Positions 1-11,384 are shown, counted from the first letter of the stretch. The stretch: 64,000 nucleotides of DNA from Papio anubis (GCF_008728515.1 NC_044976.1:208321467-208385466), one strand, 5' to 3'. Numbers and translations: made by a program. The notes: generated by a model not told the origin, from the sequence alone.

Positions 1-711
1 GAGTCATTTAGATTTGTTTGTTATTATTGTTTGGATGCAAGAAATTAATTTTTACGTAGAAGGAGAGGTATAGTAAGATTAAATCATTATACAATTAACA
101 GAGTCATTTAAGAGATCAATTTTTTAAGTCAACAAAAAGAGTTGTCAAAACCAAAGGAGCTGTATCCATGGACAGCTCTGAGCATCTAGGAACTAGCAGA
201 GATTATTTGGGAATAAAGAGCACAGGATCACACAGACTGACTAGAGCTCTCTTCTCCTCAATGCTCTGCCACAGACACCTGAAGTCATCATGCACATGGG
301 TACATCAAGGCTAGACCCAGAGGGCCTGGGTCTGGAGAGCTGAGCTTCTCACTGAGGGCACTGGTGACAGAGGTGGTGAGGCACTTTGAAGAGTAGACCT
401 AGGTGTCAAGGAATAACCATGAATAGGCCTGTCCCAAAGCACATGTGACAATTCTGTAGGGACTCCCAGAAATAGATGGGACAGACTGTAGTGGGAGGAA
501 AGACATTCTGATTTGAGCATTAGTGTTTATTACCCCCATAGTGCAGAAAAGCTCAAGAAAACTCAAGTACAAAGAGGAGTAGGAAAATCCATAATCACAG
601 GCAAGCGTCTGAAGCTGACTTTGTGTAAGTGGAATCACCACATTGAGGTTTTTGTTCAAGTTATGGGCGTAGGTGTGATTATTAATGGAGAGTGAGATAA
701 AAGAATATAAG
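1..711. other. Unassigned sequence, no gene seen
   Basis: No repeat family or exon is recognised here. Roughly 230-520 is less AT-rich than its surroundings and carries overlapping 60-86 codon frames on both strands. None has homology I recognise, a splice context or a promoter. It may be an old LTR fragment or simply unique DNA. Confidence 0.4.
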
Positions 712-1040
712 ACACGGGGCGCGGTGGCTCACACCTGTAATCTCAGCACTTTGGGAGGCTGAGGCGGGCGAATCAGGAGATCTCGATCAGGAGCTCGAGA
801 CCATCCTAGCTAACATGGTGAAACCCCGTCTCTACTAAAAAATACAAAAAATTAGCCAGGCTTGGTGGCGGGCGCCTGTAGTCCCAGTTACTCGGGAGGC
901 TGAGGCAGGAGAATGGCATGAACCCGGGAGGTGCAGCTTGCAGTGAGCCAAGATCGCAACACTGCACTCCAGCCTGGGCGACAGAGCGAGACTGTCTCCA
1001 AAAAAAAAAAATAAATAATAATAATAAATAAATAAATAAG
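712..1040 (+). mobile_element. AluY SINE, full length
   Basis: Both Alu monomers are present in order: 'gcgcggtggctc' near the start, 'ctctactaaaaa' in the left arm, 'ggcgggcgcctgtag' after the middle A-rich region, 'agcttgcagtgagcc', then an A-rich tail drifting into TAA/TAAA repeats. The 'gcttgcagtgag' variant is AluY-type. There is an extra repeated stretch near 'aggagatctcgatcaggagctcgagacc', where a few bases are duplicated. No convincing TSD was found. Pol III-derived and non-coding. Confidence 0.95.
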
Positions 1041-1431
1041 AGAAAGATCTTAAGAGACATCCTCATTTGTTCTGTTATTTAATTTAGATTAACACATTTT
1101 TCTCCAACCACTAAGATTCCCAACTTTTGATTTAGGATGAATAAAAGTTGAGAAAGAAGAAAAATGAATTAAATAAAGTAGCATGTGTCCCTAAAGATAA
1201 AGCCATTTAAGTCATAGTATGCAAATGAGAACTTTTAAGTGCTATTCATAAGAGGCCATTACTATAAAGATGTATATATTATATCTTGCTCAATTTAAAG
1301 ACAGAAATATATCAGCGCTGTAACGGTCAACTTAATTAAAACTAGAACAATCACTCATGTTAGAGATTCTATATTTCATTTCAGTGTCCCTAATCATGAC
1401 TGCTTTAAGAAAATTATTTAGTCTATCTTCT
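1041..1431. other. Unassigned AT-rich sequence
   Basis: AT-rich DNA between two Alus. No gene, recognisable repeat or regulatory element is seen. Confidence 0.4.
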
Positions 1432-1732
1432 TTCTTTTTTTTTTTTTTTGAGACAGAGTCTCGCTCTGTTGCCCAGGCTGGAGTGCAGTGGTGCAACCTC
1501 GGCTCACTGCAAGCTCCGCCTCCCGGGTTTACGCCATTCTCTTGCCTCAGCCTCCCGAGTAGTTGGGACTACAGGCGTCCGCCACCACGCCCGGCTAATT
1601 TTTTTGTATTTTTTAGTAGAGACAGGGTTTCACTGTGTTAGCCAGGATGGTCTCGATCTCCTGACCTCGTGATCCACCCGTCTCGGCCTCCCAAAGTGCT
1701 GGGATTACAGGCTTGAGCCACCACGCCCGGCC
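1432..1732 (-). mobile_element. AluY SINE, minus strand (cercopithecid-like)
   Basis: Poly-T then 'gagacagagtctcgctctgt', both monomers reversed, ending 'gcttgagccaccacgcccggcc'. The gcttgagcc end corresponds to 'ggctcaagc' on the Alu sense strand, a variant I associate with cercopithecid AluY copies. An imperfect TSD is likely: 'ttagtctatcttct' before the poly-T and 'ttaatctattttca' after the element. Confidence 0.93.
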
Positions 1733-2339
1733 TTAATCTATTTTCAAAGAAATATTTTCTCAACTGTAGAGTTGGTTCCTTTAATAATGTATAAACAAGA
1801 TAATTTTGTATCCTCTGAAATCCCATTTTAAGCAAGCCTTTTTCTTTGCCCTGTGGTATTCAATAGAGGAAAATTTTATTTTAAATGTATATAACATATT
1901 AGATAAATTATTAAGTAAATTACACTTTAGTGCCAAATAGTTCCTTTTTATATTGCTAGATTATTGCTGATAAGGACAGCACTCTTCTTTATATTGTCCT
2001 AAAAATAACAAAACAATTACAATCGAGGAGTAATAACTGCAATGTTAATTCAAAAGACTTGTACCTATTGGAACAGGTCACATAAAAGCGAATAGTGTGA
2101 AATCAACTAATCAAGAACTTCTTGGCTTTATCAGGTTTATAGCATAGCTTTAACTTTTAACTCTTCTTCCACTTTGGATGAGTCTAGAGGAAATACTGAA
2201 ACTGCATTCCTCAGATTCCCTTCCTTACGTGGTTCTAGGTGAGGGTTGCCCACAAGAGAAATGAGCAGGCTCAAGCAGAGGCCCTCACACTCTGTAGGAG
2301 CATCTCTCACCTGTTTTAGCTGATAGGCTGGCTCACCTC
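1733..2339. other. Unassigned sequence
   Basis: AT-rich to about 2200, then more mixed. The last 100 bases may belong to the flanking LTR element, whose left boundary is uncertain. No gene is seen. Confidence 0.35.
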
Positions 2340-3255
2340 GGTGACATTAGGCAGCTTTACCGGTGGAGGGTGTCCAGGTTCTTGTCATCTTAAACAAAGA
2401 ATTGGACAAAATGCACAAACAAAGCAGGGGAAGAATGAAGCAACAAAAGTAGAGCTTTATTGATGATGAAAGCACACTCCATAGGTTGAGAGCAGGCCCG
2501 AGCAAGGGGCTCAAGGGCCCTGTTACAGAATTTGCTGGGGTTTAAGGACCTTCTATAGGTTTCCCGTTGGTTACTTGGTGTACTCCCTATGTAAATGAAG
2601 AGGCTGAAGTGAAGTTACAAAGTTATTTACTTGGTGTACACATTATGCAAATGAAGAGTATGAAGTGAGGTTACAAAGTTATTTACTTGGTGCACGCCCT
2701 ATGCACATGAAGAGGATGTTTCCTGTCAGAGCTGAAGTCCATTTACAAAGTTATTTACTTGGTCTGAGAAGGTTGGGGTTTTTCTGATGATTTAGTTCTA
2801 GGAAGTCAGCGTGAATTGGCCTTAGGTTCTCTCCCTCCAGACCCTATTCTCTTGCTTCACACCCATGCCCTTCAGCTCCTGCACCTCCCACTGGATCTCC
2901 TTGTTAAACTTCAGAGTTCAGGGCCATTTGTGTGTCCAGCCGTCGCAGGAAGTTGAGTCAGCAGCTTCTTGTGCCGGTCACCTACGTGGTCTTGGGCTAG
3001 CTGAAGTGAGAGACCCACATGGGTTCCAATTTGTCTTTGTGAGTTCCTGATTTTCTTTGTAAATTACTGTTTGTCTTTGCAAGTCCCAGTATGTCCTTGA
3101 CTTCTCCCCTTTATGCAACCTGGTAACTACCTGCCTTGCTGAACTTACAGCAACTTCAGGACTCCCCATCAGCAAATGCACAGACAATAGACCTTCACAG
3201 GTTCTTCACCAGCTCCCTTTGTCATCCCTAGTCCCCAGTTGGTGAATTTTTTCTA
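2340..3255 (-). mobile_element. ERV LTR-like element (ERV1 type), minus strand
   Basis: Read on the minus strand this has LTR layout. A long U3 lies at the right. An AATAAA (plus-strand tttatt, 2456-2461) is followed by a U5-like stretch containing 'tttgtttgtgcattttgtcc' and 'cctggacaccctccaccgg', wording I recognise from primate ERV LTRs without being able to name the family. The U3 contains about three tandem units (starts at 2571, 2627, 2683, with a partial at 2755) of 56, 56 and 72 bp. No partner LTR or internal region is seen, so it is probably solo. Terminal TG/CA and TSD were not resolved, so both ends are approximate. Confidence 0.6.
2571..2760 (-). repeat. Tandem 56/56/72-bp repeats inside the LTR U3
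   Basis: Successive copies begin 'ttacttggtgtac' at 2571 and 2627 and 'ttacttggtgcac' at 2683, with a partial copy at 2755. Each unit contains 'tatgNaaatgaag' or a one-base variant, and each ends 'ttacaaagttatt'. The middle copy holds ATGCAAAT, the octamer (POU/OCT) consensus. Tandem U3 repeats are typical retroviral enhancer units. Activity today is not implied. Confidence 0.8.
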
Positions 3256-3744
3256 ACGTAGCAACCACCCCCATTTGAAGCTTTATTTTCCTAATTTCTC
3301 CCGAAAGTGTATCCTAACCCTGTAATAAATCTTTTATTCCATATCTTTCACCAAACCCTATCTGATACTGGCGTGAAATGAAAAGGGTTTATTTTTCCAA
3401 TTTAAGCAAGAGTTTAATTTTTACTTTTCTTGTCAAACATACTTTCAAAATGAACTCAATGTTTTCTTAAATATTGTTTAGAATAATCTTCTCCATTATG
3501 ATAACATTTATATTGCGGAGATGTTGTTAAAATAATACAAGTTGTATTTCCTTTCTCGGTTCAGGGACAGTAAGATGAACACAAATTGCTAAGACAAATA
3601 CCGCAACTATACAAAAGATTTTCTTCTGATAAGAGCAGACTCTGCTTGATAAAATTTGGCTCATAACTACTCACCATATAATTTGAATTCTATCTTCAGG
3701 AAGTCATTGAATAACATTGTTTCATTCAACATTATTCAGTTATA
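3256..3744. other. Unassigned AT-rich sequence
   Basis: Nothing recognisable as gene or repeat between the LTR-like element and the ancient LINE/SINE tail. Confidence 0.4.
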
Positions 3745-4065
3745 ACATTGACAGGGAAAAGAAAATTGATTCTCAGCCAGGACCACTGCCTGAATGGACT
3801 TTGAGTATGTCTGTGTGGGTTTTCTCTGGGTGCTCCAGTTTCCTCCCACATCCTAAGGTGGTGCTCATCAGGTTATTGCATGCATCTCAATACTCCTAAT
3901 CTGAGTGAGCGTGAGTTTGTGTGGGTGTGCATGCCCACTCGATGGGACAGCTGCCCGTCCATGATGGTTTCCTGTTTTGTGCCCTGAGTGGCTGGGATGG
4001 GCTCTGGCCACCTCCAACCCTGAAGTGGAACAGGACGGTTGGAAAATAAATACATGAGTGGATAC
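3745..4065 (+). repeat. Ancient LINE/SINE tail (L2/CR1-like 3' end)
   Basis: The order of motifs matches the 3' end shared by vertebrate L2/CR1-clade LINEs and their SINE partners: 'ccagtttcctcccacatcc', then 'gagtgagcgtg', 'cgatggga', 'ctgcccgtccatg', 'gccctgagtggctgggatgg', 'ctctggccacc', 'accctgaagtggaacaggac', ending near 'ggttggaaaataaatacatg'. The exact family cannot be named from memory. Preservation is good for an element this old, and the block is much less AT-rich than its flanks. Confidence 0.55.
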
Positions 4066-5143
4066 AAATTATTGCTAAATAAAAATATGTCAGATATTGA
4101 TTGTCATCTAAATTTGCAACAACAAATGATGCTGTTGGAAAGCACTCAGCAAGCTGCTGTATTAGAGATTGTTTGTTTTTCAACTATGTGGTGGTGAGAG
4201 GCGTTCTTTATGATTTTCACTTTGCAAACATTTATTCCTTGAATGCACTCACCACCAGGATGAGAGCCATCACTCACTGATTCACCAAAAATTGGCTAAT
4301 CATCTTGTTTTTAGTAATATTTCTTAAATATATAGCTCACATTTATTTGGTGATGTCTTTTTGACCATAAATATGCTGTAGAAACTTAACTCTTGTTTGT
4401 ATCAATTAGCCTGTGATAAAATTGGCTTCCTTTTACCTCATTTTGCTTAAAGTTGTAGTTTCCAAGAACCTATCCACAGCATTCAGTGAGGTCTTAACTG
4501 TATTGTGGGTTTGATCTGTTATTTGTTTTGTGGTTATCTCCTCTTTAGTGTTTCATTCCTTTTAATTAATTAACCTTCTTGCAACACGATAATGGAATTT
4601 GACAGAAGAGTTTGGAAATCATAGGTTAGAAATTGTTTAGAAACTGAGGTAACACCTATACCTCACGTAGGGATGACTTAATGAAGATAATGGAATAACA
4701 ACAGCAACAAAACAGCAGCAGAAACTACACAATTTAACAACAAATGCAAGATGTGGTCTCATGTAATTTTTATGAGTCAACTCATTTAATCTTCACTACC
4801 ATGGGACACTTAGAAGTTTATATTATTCTCATTTTAAATATAAGGAGCTGAGGCCTCATTTTTTTAAATTGCTTTTAAGTGTTTTAGCTCCACAAGTGAC
4901 AAAAATATTTGGATTCAAATCTGTCTATTCTCCAAAATGATATTCTTTACATTCAATTTCTCTGCTTTTCTTTACAACATTCCTATTTTCTAAAATTTCT
5001 TTCAAAATTCAACTCTTTCATTTTAAAGAAATATAACATTAAAAAAAATCCCGTCCCTGCATATAGCTCATTTACTTTAACTCTTACAAATCCTATTAAA
5101 TGACACACAAGGTTTTAAGATGACATTTTGTTGTTGTTATTGA
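4066..5143. other. Unassigned AT-rich sequence
   Basis: About 1 kb of AT-rich DNA. The 64-codon frame at 4909-5103 is low-complexity and without recognised homology. No regulatory element could be supported. Confidence 0.4.
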
Positions 5144-6035
5144 TGCTAAGGGTAGTGAAGCAGGATATTTCCCTGACCCCTACGAGGGACTCACAGCAGG
5201 GGTGCCTCGTTTATTCAGCCCATTGCCCTCAACTCTTCGTGGAAGGGAGGGAGCATGTGGCTGAATGAGGCAGAAACTGGAGTGCATGAGTGCTGGAACT
5301 GGCCAGCCACTTCAATGCTGCCAAAAGCAGACGCTGTGTGGACCCCACAGCAGCATCCAGGTTGCTGCAGGGGGCGGTGCCTGTGACCCCTGAAGCCCCA
5401 GAGGGCATGTTACAGTGCTCTTTTAGCTCAACTGTCTGCAGATGGCTTAAGTGTAAACAGCTCAGTGGGCCCTTTGCCTCATTGGGTGAGGTGGCTACCT
5501 TCCACCAGTGAAGGCAAAGGGCCATTGTGACAGCCTTTTGTGTTCACACTTGTGGTTGCCAAGCTTTTATCTGGCATCCAGGAAAAATGAGGACGCATGA
5601 ATGAATTGAAGGATGGTAAATGTGGGGGATTATACTGCTGATCAAAGTGGCTCTCAGCAGGAAGGGGAGCTGAAAAGGGGACGAGGAGGAGGGAGGTCAT
5701 CTTTCTCTGAAGTCTGGCCATCTCTGGCAGGATTCTTCTCTGGAGTTACACCCTCAAGCTGTCCCTCTAAAGTCAAGCTGCTTCTCTCCAACATCCAGCC
5801 ACAGCACTGAATCCAGCTGCTTCTCCTCTCTGCTGGCTGAGTCTGGGGTGTTTATAGGCACAGCATGGGGAGGGACAGGCCATGGGTAGTTTAGGAAAAG
5901 GCAACACTTGAGAGGGAAAACAGGTATGGAAATTCTCACTTTGGGTCACAGCTTCAGGCTTTTGGGCTTGAGGGTGGGGTTTTCACTGGGAACCCACCCT
6001 TTTCTGCCTAGAATCTCTCTGCCTCCTGTCTATCA
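5144..6035 (-). mobile_element. ERV1-type LTR, probably solo, minus strand
   Basis: On the minus strand the element starts TG at 6035 and runs through a U3. A TATA box (CCTATAAA) lies at plus positions 5851-5858. About 640 bp further comes AATAAA (plus 5210-5215) and a short U5 ending near 5156 in CA or somewhat further left. The region after the TATA contains three spaced 'agcagctgga/agcagcttga' repeats, a layout I associate with class I primate LTRs of the MER52/LTR12 sort, but the family is not certain. It is less AT-rich than the flanks. No TSD was resolved. Frames of 60-98 codons inside it are incidental. Confidence 0.7.
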
Positions 6036-6320
6036 ATAATATACAAACTGCTTTGTATAGCTACCTTAAAAATATTTTCTTCCAAAACAATCAAATCTGA
6101 CAGGAATGTTTTGGCCATCTTAAAAATAAAAACCAATGGCAACAAAATGAAAAAGCATGGAGAGACAAGTAGAATATTCTGTCTTGAATTTATAGTGGGA
6201 AGCTCGATAGAACAAAAACTTCCATCAAATCTTCCTCATCTCAGCCCATTTGGAAAGGTGACAAGAACCATATCTCTCATGACATTATGGTACTTGGCTT
6301 TTCAAACCTTTAAAGAGAAA

Positions 6321-6350
6321 TATATGTATATGTGTGTGTGTGTGTGTGTG
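6321..6350 (+). repeat. (TG)n microsatellite
   Basis: A tatatg lead-in followed by about ten TG units. Confidence 0.9.
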
Positions 6351-6965
6351 CTGGCTCCAGTCCTAGTTTAAAACCGTTTTGCTTACTCAATATTAGAAGC
6401 ACTCTTCTAAATGCACTCTGTTCATCCACTCATCTTCCACGTTAACAAGGCTTTGTTTTACTGAGAGGTTGTGATGGGTGTATTTGGAGGAAAAAAAATG
6501 TGTCCTTTTGCATTCCCAAAGAAAGAAATATAGATTAAGGACTGGAAAATAACCTCACAGTAATAATATGTTTCTGAATGTAGTTCCCCAGAAGGATGTC
6601 CTTACAAAACTGATGATAATTTTGAGGTTTTAGACTTACACTACAGAATACTAGAGGGAGAACATGTAGGAGAAAAAGCTAAAACCCATAATTACTTAAA
6701 TCAGCTAAGGCACAAAGATCATCCATGAATGATAAGTGATAAATGTATCTTGCATTAAGGGATAGTTATTAGTTATTTTAAAACTTGTCATATCTATATC
6801 TCTGTGAGTGGGGAATTCATATTCTCAATAAAATAATTCAATATCCTTCCCTTAAATCATTACCCCTCTTATTTTAAAACAATGAAATTCAGAACACAGA
6901 AAGCAACAATTTGTTTTGGATCGTTACCTGGTGATTTTATTAATCCTTTCTTTCTTAGAAGCATC

Positions 6966-6967
<2 letters not shown>

Positions 6968-7001
<34 letters not shown>
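6968..7001 (+). repeat. (TG)n microsatellite
   Basis: About 16 uninterrupted TG units, long enough to be length-polymorphic. Confidence 0.95.
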
Positions 7002-7002
<1 letters not shown>

Positions 7003-7205
7003 AACCTACAGAGTTGAGAGATTAGAATTTTTGAGCTGGAGCTTGAGAAGAAAGTAAGAACCGAGTTGATGGTATGCTTAAAGAAAATTCATGCTAGTTT
7101 TAGATAACTAACTTGCAACCTGTGAGATCAGAAATATTTGATAAAATACACTTTAGCAGAGAGGCTGCCGGCATAGAAAATGTAAAGTCTTCTTTCCGCA
7201 GCCTG

Positions 7206-7515
7206 GTAAGCTCCTCTCAGTCCCTGCTCCAGATCGCAGTGCAATAGCAACTTCCTTAGGGATGCTTTCCCCGGAACCCCCTAGTGTGGGTTAATTTTCT
7301 TTATTAAGATTCTCCTTTATTTCTCACAATTTATCTCAGTTATCATAAAACGATTTGAACAAAATGTATATGCCCTTTAGGGGAAATGTTTGAAGGATTT
7401 GTTTTTGTTGTTTGCAGTACTGCATCTCCAGTGAACAGAGACCAGCACTGTGTTGAGAAAACATTAACAGCTCATAATTATAAGTTGAAAGAATATTCAA
7501 ATGCATAAATAATCC
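7206..7515 (+). repeat. L2 LINE 3'-end relic
   Basis: Degraded but collinear with the L2 3' end: an 'acttccttagggatgctttcc' block, a T-rich stretch, then 'tactgcatctccagtgaacag' and 'accagcactgtgttgag', corresponding to the usual 'gtatccccagcgcctagaacagtgcc'. Confidence 0.55.
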
Positions 7516-7924
7516 ACAGCTAATGGTGCAGTCTGTCCTAAAAATCTAAATTTGCTCATCATTTTAAAAAGGCAAAAATGCTGAACTAAGATATATGAGG
7601 ATAAGTCTTTGTTGTACAACACAAAACAAAATTTAATATTCTCTGACATTGGATTATGGGAAGAAAATCTGATTTGGAGAGAAGAAAAGCAGATATGATA
7701 TGCACTGGAGAATCAAAGAGCACAGTAACTCAGACTCACCTTACTGCAAGAAAGAGAAAGAGAAAGGGAAAAGAAGGAGAAAGAGAGATAGTGGTGAGGA
7801 GGGAAGACAACAGAGGGACAAAGGATAAAGGGAAGGGGAGAAGGCAACATGGATTGGCCCAGTTACATAAAGACAGGAATATTAATTGTACTTGGTGACT
7901 TGCTGGTCTTTTATGAACTTATCA
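7516..7924. other. Unassigned, with a purine-rich GA stretch
   Basis: Positions 7745-7850 are GA-rich on the plus strand. An 80-codon Lys/Arg/Glu-rich frame at 7656-7898 is produced by this composition and is not judged a gene. Confidence 0.5.
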
Positions 7925-8092
7925 AAAGTTGTTCAATGAAGTGATACTACGGTAACCAATGCAGAAAAGATTGGGGATTGTTAATAATCGTGTATTTCTC
8001 ATGCCATTGCTGTGAGACTTAAAAGATTTACTGAAGTTCAAGTTTCTAGCATAGTTTCTGGAACATAGTAAGCTTTCAATAACAAGCCCACA
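7925..8092 (+). repeat. MIR SINE relic
   Basis: The MIR 3' half is visible: 'attgctgtgagacttaaaag' followed by 'agcatagtttctggaacata' and 'gtaagctttcaataa', collinear with the MIR 'gttgtgaggattaaatgag ... ctggcacatagtaagcgctcaataa'. Confidence 0.6.
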
Positions 8093-9310
8093 AAAAGTAC
8101 AGTTCATGATTAGTTAGGAACTTTGAGGTATTTCTCAAAATAAACGTTAGACATCATTACCATTATTGATGTTCTTGTTAGTTTTATTATTCCAATGTAT
8201 TGAGTGTTTGTTTCAGAGAGAGTAGGATTGTAGTTTGTGTTTTTATGCATTACTACAGATTGATTGATGAATAATATGAGCAAAATTAAAAATGGAAACC
8301 ACCAGGCATAATTAAGCCGACCAGGCATAATTACCTGGGAATAAAGATATAAAAAAAGCAAAAGAAACTAAATTAAAAAGCAAAACCAAAACTGGATGTT
8401 TATTTTATTTTACACATAGACTGATAATGGAATAGTCAGATAATAAGAAGAAGAAAGGATGCTCTTTATTTTTCCTGTAAGCTTATATAATAAACTTACA
8501 TAATTTTTCTAACTAAATTGGCATCTGTTCTGTATGTTTTATTTTCTAGATTGTAAGTGGTACAACAAGTGAGTGACACACTTGCTGAATGACAACATAA
8601 TATACAATACTGGGATTGAAATACAGATTTTCCTATTTTCTTAGTTTTGAAAATCAACCAGAGATTGTTCAAATATATTAAAAGTAGGAAGAATTTTTCA
8701 TTTGCAGATTATTATCTGATAATAAGCACAAATAAAATTTGATTGACATTAAATATAAATAACCAGAAATTGTTATTCCTGTTAGAGTGAATACATACTC
8801 TAACAATCGCCTCAAATTGAAGATCTTCTTACCATTCATTTAATTTACATAGACTATAGTTGAAGATAAGAAGCAAACTTTTCATCACCAATTACATTCT
8901 AAATGTCCATTAACAAGACAAAATTCAAGTTTATAACTCAGAATGTTTAAGGTAAGTAAAATATATAGAGATAAAATTTCAAATTAAAAGATAAATAATT
9001 CATAACCTGTTTCTAAATTAAATAATCTCAATATGAAATTCAATTGACAGATACAATTTTGTCTCCAAAATTAAATTATTCTAAAATATACATTTTTTTC
9101 AGAGAATTACTTGCATTTAAAAAAATACTTTTACCATTGAGTCGTCTAAAACTAACTGGACAAAATGTAAAGGCTTAAGAACAACTGGTCTAGATGTTTA
9201 AATTTAATAATAGCTCCATGTCAAATGTTTACTATCTAGAGTTTATACTCAGGTAATTAAAGACTTGGGGATTTTAAAGGCCATGGCCTTGTATACTGAA
9301 TGACTGCAGT
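8093..9310. other. Unassigned AT-rich sequence
   Basis: Over 1.2 kb of very AT-rich DNA. The only structure noted is a 14-bp direct repeat (8301-8314 and 8320-8333). No gene is seen. Confidence 0.45.
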
Positions 9311-9382
9311 GAAAACAAAAGCAAAAACAAAAACAAAACAAAACAAACCAAAAAAAAAAAACAAAAAACAAAACAAAAAACA
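9311..9382 (+). repeat. A-rich (CAAAA)n low-complexity tract
   Basis: CAAAA/CAAA units merging into a short A run. It looks like an old retroposon tail, but no body is recognised upstream. Confidence 0.85.
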
Positions 9383-10363
9383 GCCAGAAGTCTATGTGCT
9401 GTGATATTGTTGCTCAAAAGAGTGGAATTAATGGCAATATTTTCTTTTTAGAAGTTAGTCTGGCCTCATCCTTTGAGACCCAGGCCCAGGAGTGTAAACA
9501 AACATCTATAAAGAAATAGAAGCAACAATCTGGAAATGGTGTCTAATCCAACCTTTTTTTCCCCACCCTTCGAGGCAATTCAAATCAAAGGAATTCATTA
9601 AAAAAAGAAAAATCTCAGCAAGCATTCTAGTGATAGTTCATGCAACAACTCCTTTATTTTACTAGTGGGAAATTGAAAAGAATTTGCCCAACACAGTTAA
9701 GAAATTAAATTCCTGTCGTTGCAATATCCTGACTATATTCTATTCTACTTGAAAAGAAATCCTAGATCCTATTTTGCCCATTCCAAATTTCAAGCAATGG
9801 TATTTTGTATTTAAGATGTTATTTATAACTTATTGTAAAAAATAATGCCAACTATTATTTGAACCCCACAAATTCTTGAAAAACTGATTTTATCTAATTT
9901 CAACCTTCATTCATTCATTCATGTAGAAAATACACCAGGCTACTATCTGCCTAAAAATATTTGATGAACCATATCACTTGCTAAGTACAAGGAACTTCAT
10001 AAAAATTTTGTGAAATAATACAACATCTGAGTTTTACTAGATAGCAATTGACAAGTATGTTATATAGTTGAAAGCCAAATATATATATAATTAAAACCAT
10101 AATTAGTTCTATGCTATACAGTATTGAAATCTATTTAGAAGTTTCACTATAGCTGTATAGCTTTATGTTTTCTTCTTTAAAAGAAATTTAATAAAGAACA
10201 GCCATTGTAGCTACTCCACTCGGTCTTTACTTATAACACTTCCTTTTCTTATTTGATATCTTTTCTCATTTTATAAGAAGTTAATTCCTTTCAATGCCAA
10301 CAAATACAAATACAATACATAAAGAGAAAATATGATAATCATTTTATAGAAAATAAAATTGTG
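9383..10363. other. Unassigned AT-rich sequence
   Basis: No gene or clear repeat. A TTCATTCA run near 9908 could be an L2/MIR remnant but is too short to call. Confidence 0.4.
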
Positions 10364-10650
10364 GGCTGGGTGCGATGGCTCATGCTTGTAATCCCAGCAC
10401 TTTGGGAGGCTGAGGTGGGCAGATCATGAGGTCAGGAGTTTGACCAGCCTGGCCAACATGGTGAAATCCCAGTGCTACTAAAAATACAAAAATTAGCTGG
10501 GCTTGATGGTGGGCATCTGTAATCCCAGCTACTCAGGAGGCTGAGGCAGGAGAATCGCTTGAATCCGGGAGGTGGAGCCGAGATCATGCCACTGCACTCC
10601 ACTCTGGGTGACAGAGCGAGACTCCATCTCAAAAAACAACAACAACAAAA
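10364..10650 (+). mobile_element. AluS SINE
   Basis: Starts 'ggctgggtgcgatggctcat', both monomers present, ends 'gagactccatctc' followed by an A/CAA tail. The right arm lacks about 10 bp after 'gaggtggag' (the usual 'gttgcagtga' is missing). AluS-like by 'gtcaggagtttgaccagcctg'. Confidence 0.95.
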
Positions 10651-11083
10651 GAAAATGGTGGCTGGTTCTAGCTAGTAAGTAAGAGAGCTGAGATTCATAA
10701 ACTTTTATGGTATCTCTCCATGTAGTCAGTACTAGGAGTGAAAGTGCCAATCAAATGTTGCCCAGGTGTTTTGACTTTTACTATCAAAATGACAGAAATA
10801 GATACCATTATAATTTCCTCAATAATGTATGTATAATGTATATGTATTTATATGTAACCATATATGTAACTATATATAATTATATATGTAGTTATATATG
10901 TATGCCATTTCTCATCATTTTCATTTTTGCTAAAAGTTCATTTACATTTTTAATTTATATTTTTGATTACTTTTGGAATGTCTCCATATTATTATGAATA
11001 ATTTATTTTTATTTATGGTTTTCTCCATTACTTACATAAAAGAAATATTTTTAAGTTAAAGTAATACAACAATTTCTTTTTGA
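10651..11083. other. Unassigned, with an AT-rich TATATG stretch
   Basis: Positions 10825-10910 are a degenerate (TATATG)n-like microsatellite. The 96-codon frame at 10707-10997 crosses it and is not credible. Confidence 0.5.
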
Positions 11084-11384
11084 TTTTTTTTTCTTTTTTT
11101 TTTGAGACCCAGTCTCACTCTGTCACCAGGCTGGAGTGCAGTGGCTCCATCTCGGCTCACTGCAAGCTCCGCCTCACGGGTTCACGCCATTCTCCTGCCT
11201 CAGCCTCCTCCGAGTAGCTGGGACTAAAGGTGCGCGCCACCACGCTCGGCTTTTTTTTTGCATTGTTAGTAGAGACAGGGTTTGACCGTGTTAGCCAGGA
11301 TGGTCTCGATCTCCTGGCCTCGTGATCCGCCCGCCTCGCCTCCCAACGTGCTGGGATTACAGGTGTGAGCCACCCTGCCTGGCC
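11084..11384 (-). mobile_element. AluY SINE, minus strand
   Basis: Poly-T, 'gagacccagtctcactctgtc', 'gcaagctccgcctc' (AluY-type), ending 'gagccaccctgcctggcc'. Full length with a duplicated 'ctccgag' near 11205. Confidence 0.95.

Larger units (their letters stand above)
6036..7205. other. Unassigned AT-rich sequence with TG repeats
   Basis: No gene is recognised. The interval holds the two TG microsatellites listed separately. The 86-codon frame at 6111-6371 runs into the first TG repeat and is not credible as a gene. Confidence 0.4.

Noticed and set aside
806..1066. Alu-derived frame of 86 codons (and similar ones at 1357-1672, 10432-10750, 21768-21971, 28409-28657, 35627-35842, 36971-37237, 47674-48015, 58173-58472, 62731-63012)
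   Set aside because: Translations of Alu arms show the same recurring residue pattern and are not genes.
2865..3187. Frames of 61-69 codons in the LTR at 2.3-3.3 kb
   Set aside because: LTR U3 sequence, with no retroviral domain or conserved motif.
7656..7898. 80-codon basic frame resembling a nuclear protein
   Set aside because: Its Lys/Arg/Glu bias is explained by a GA-rich purine tract; no homology or gene context.
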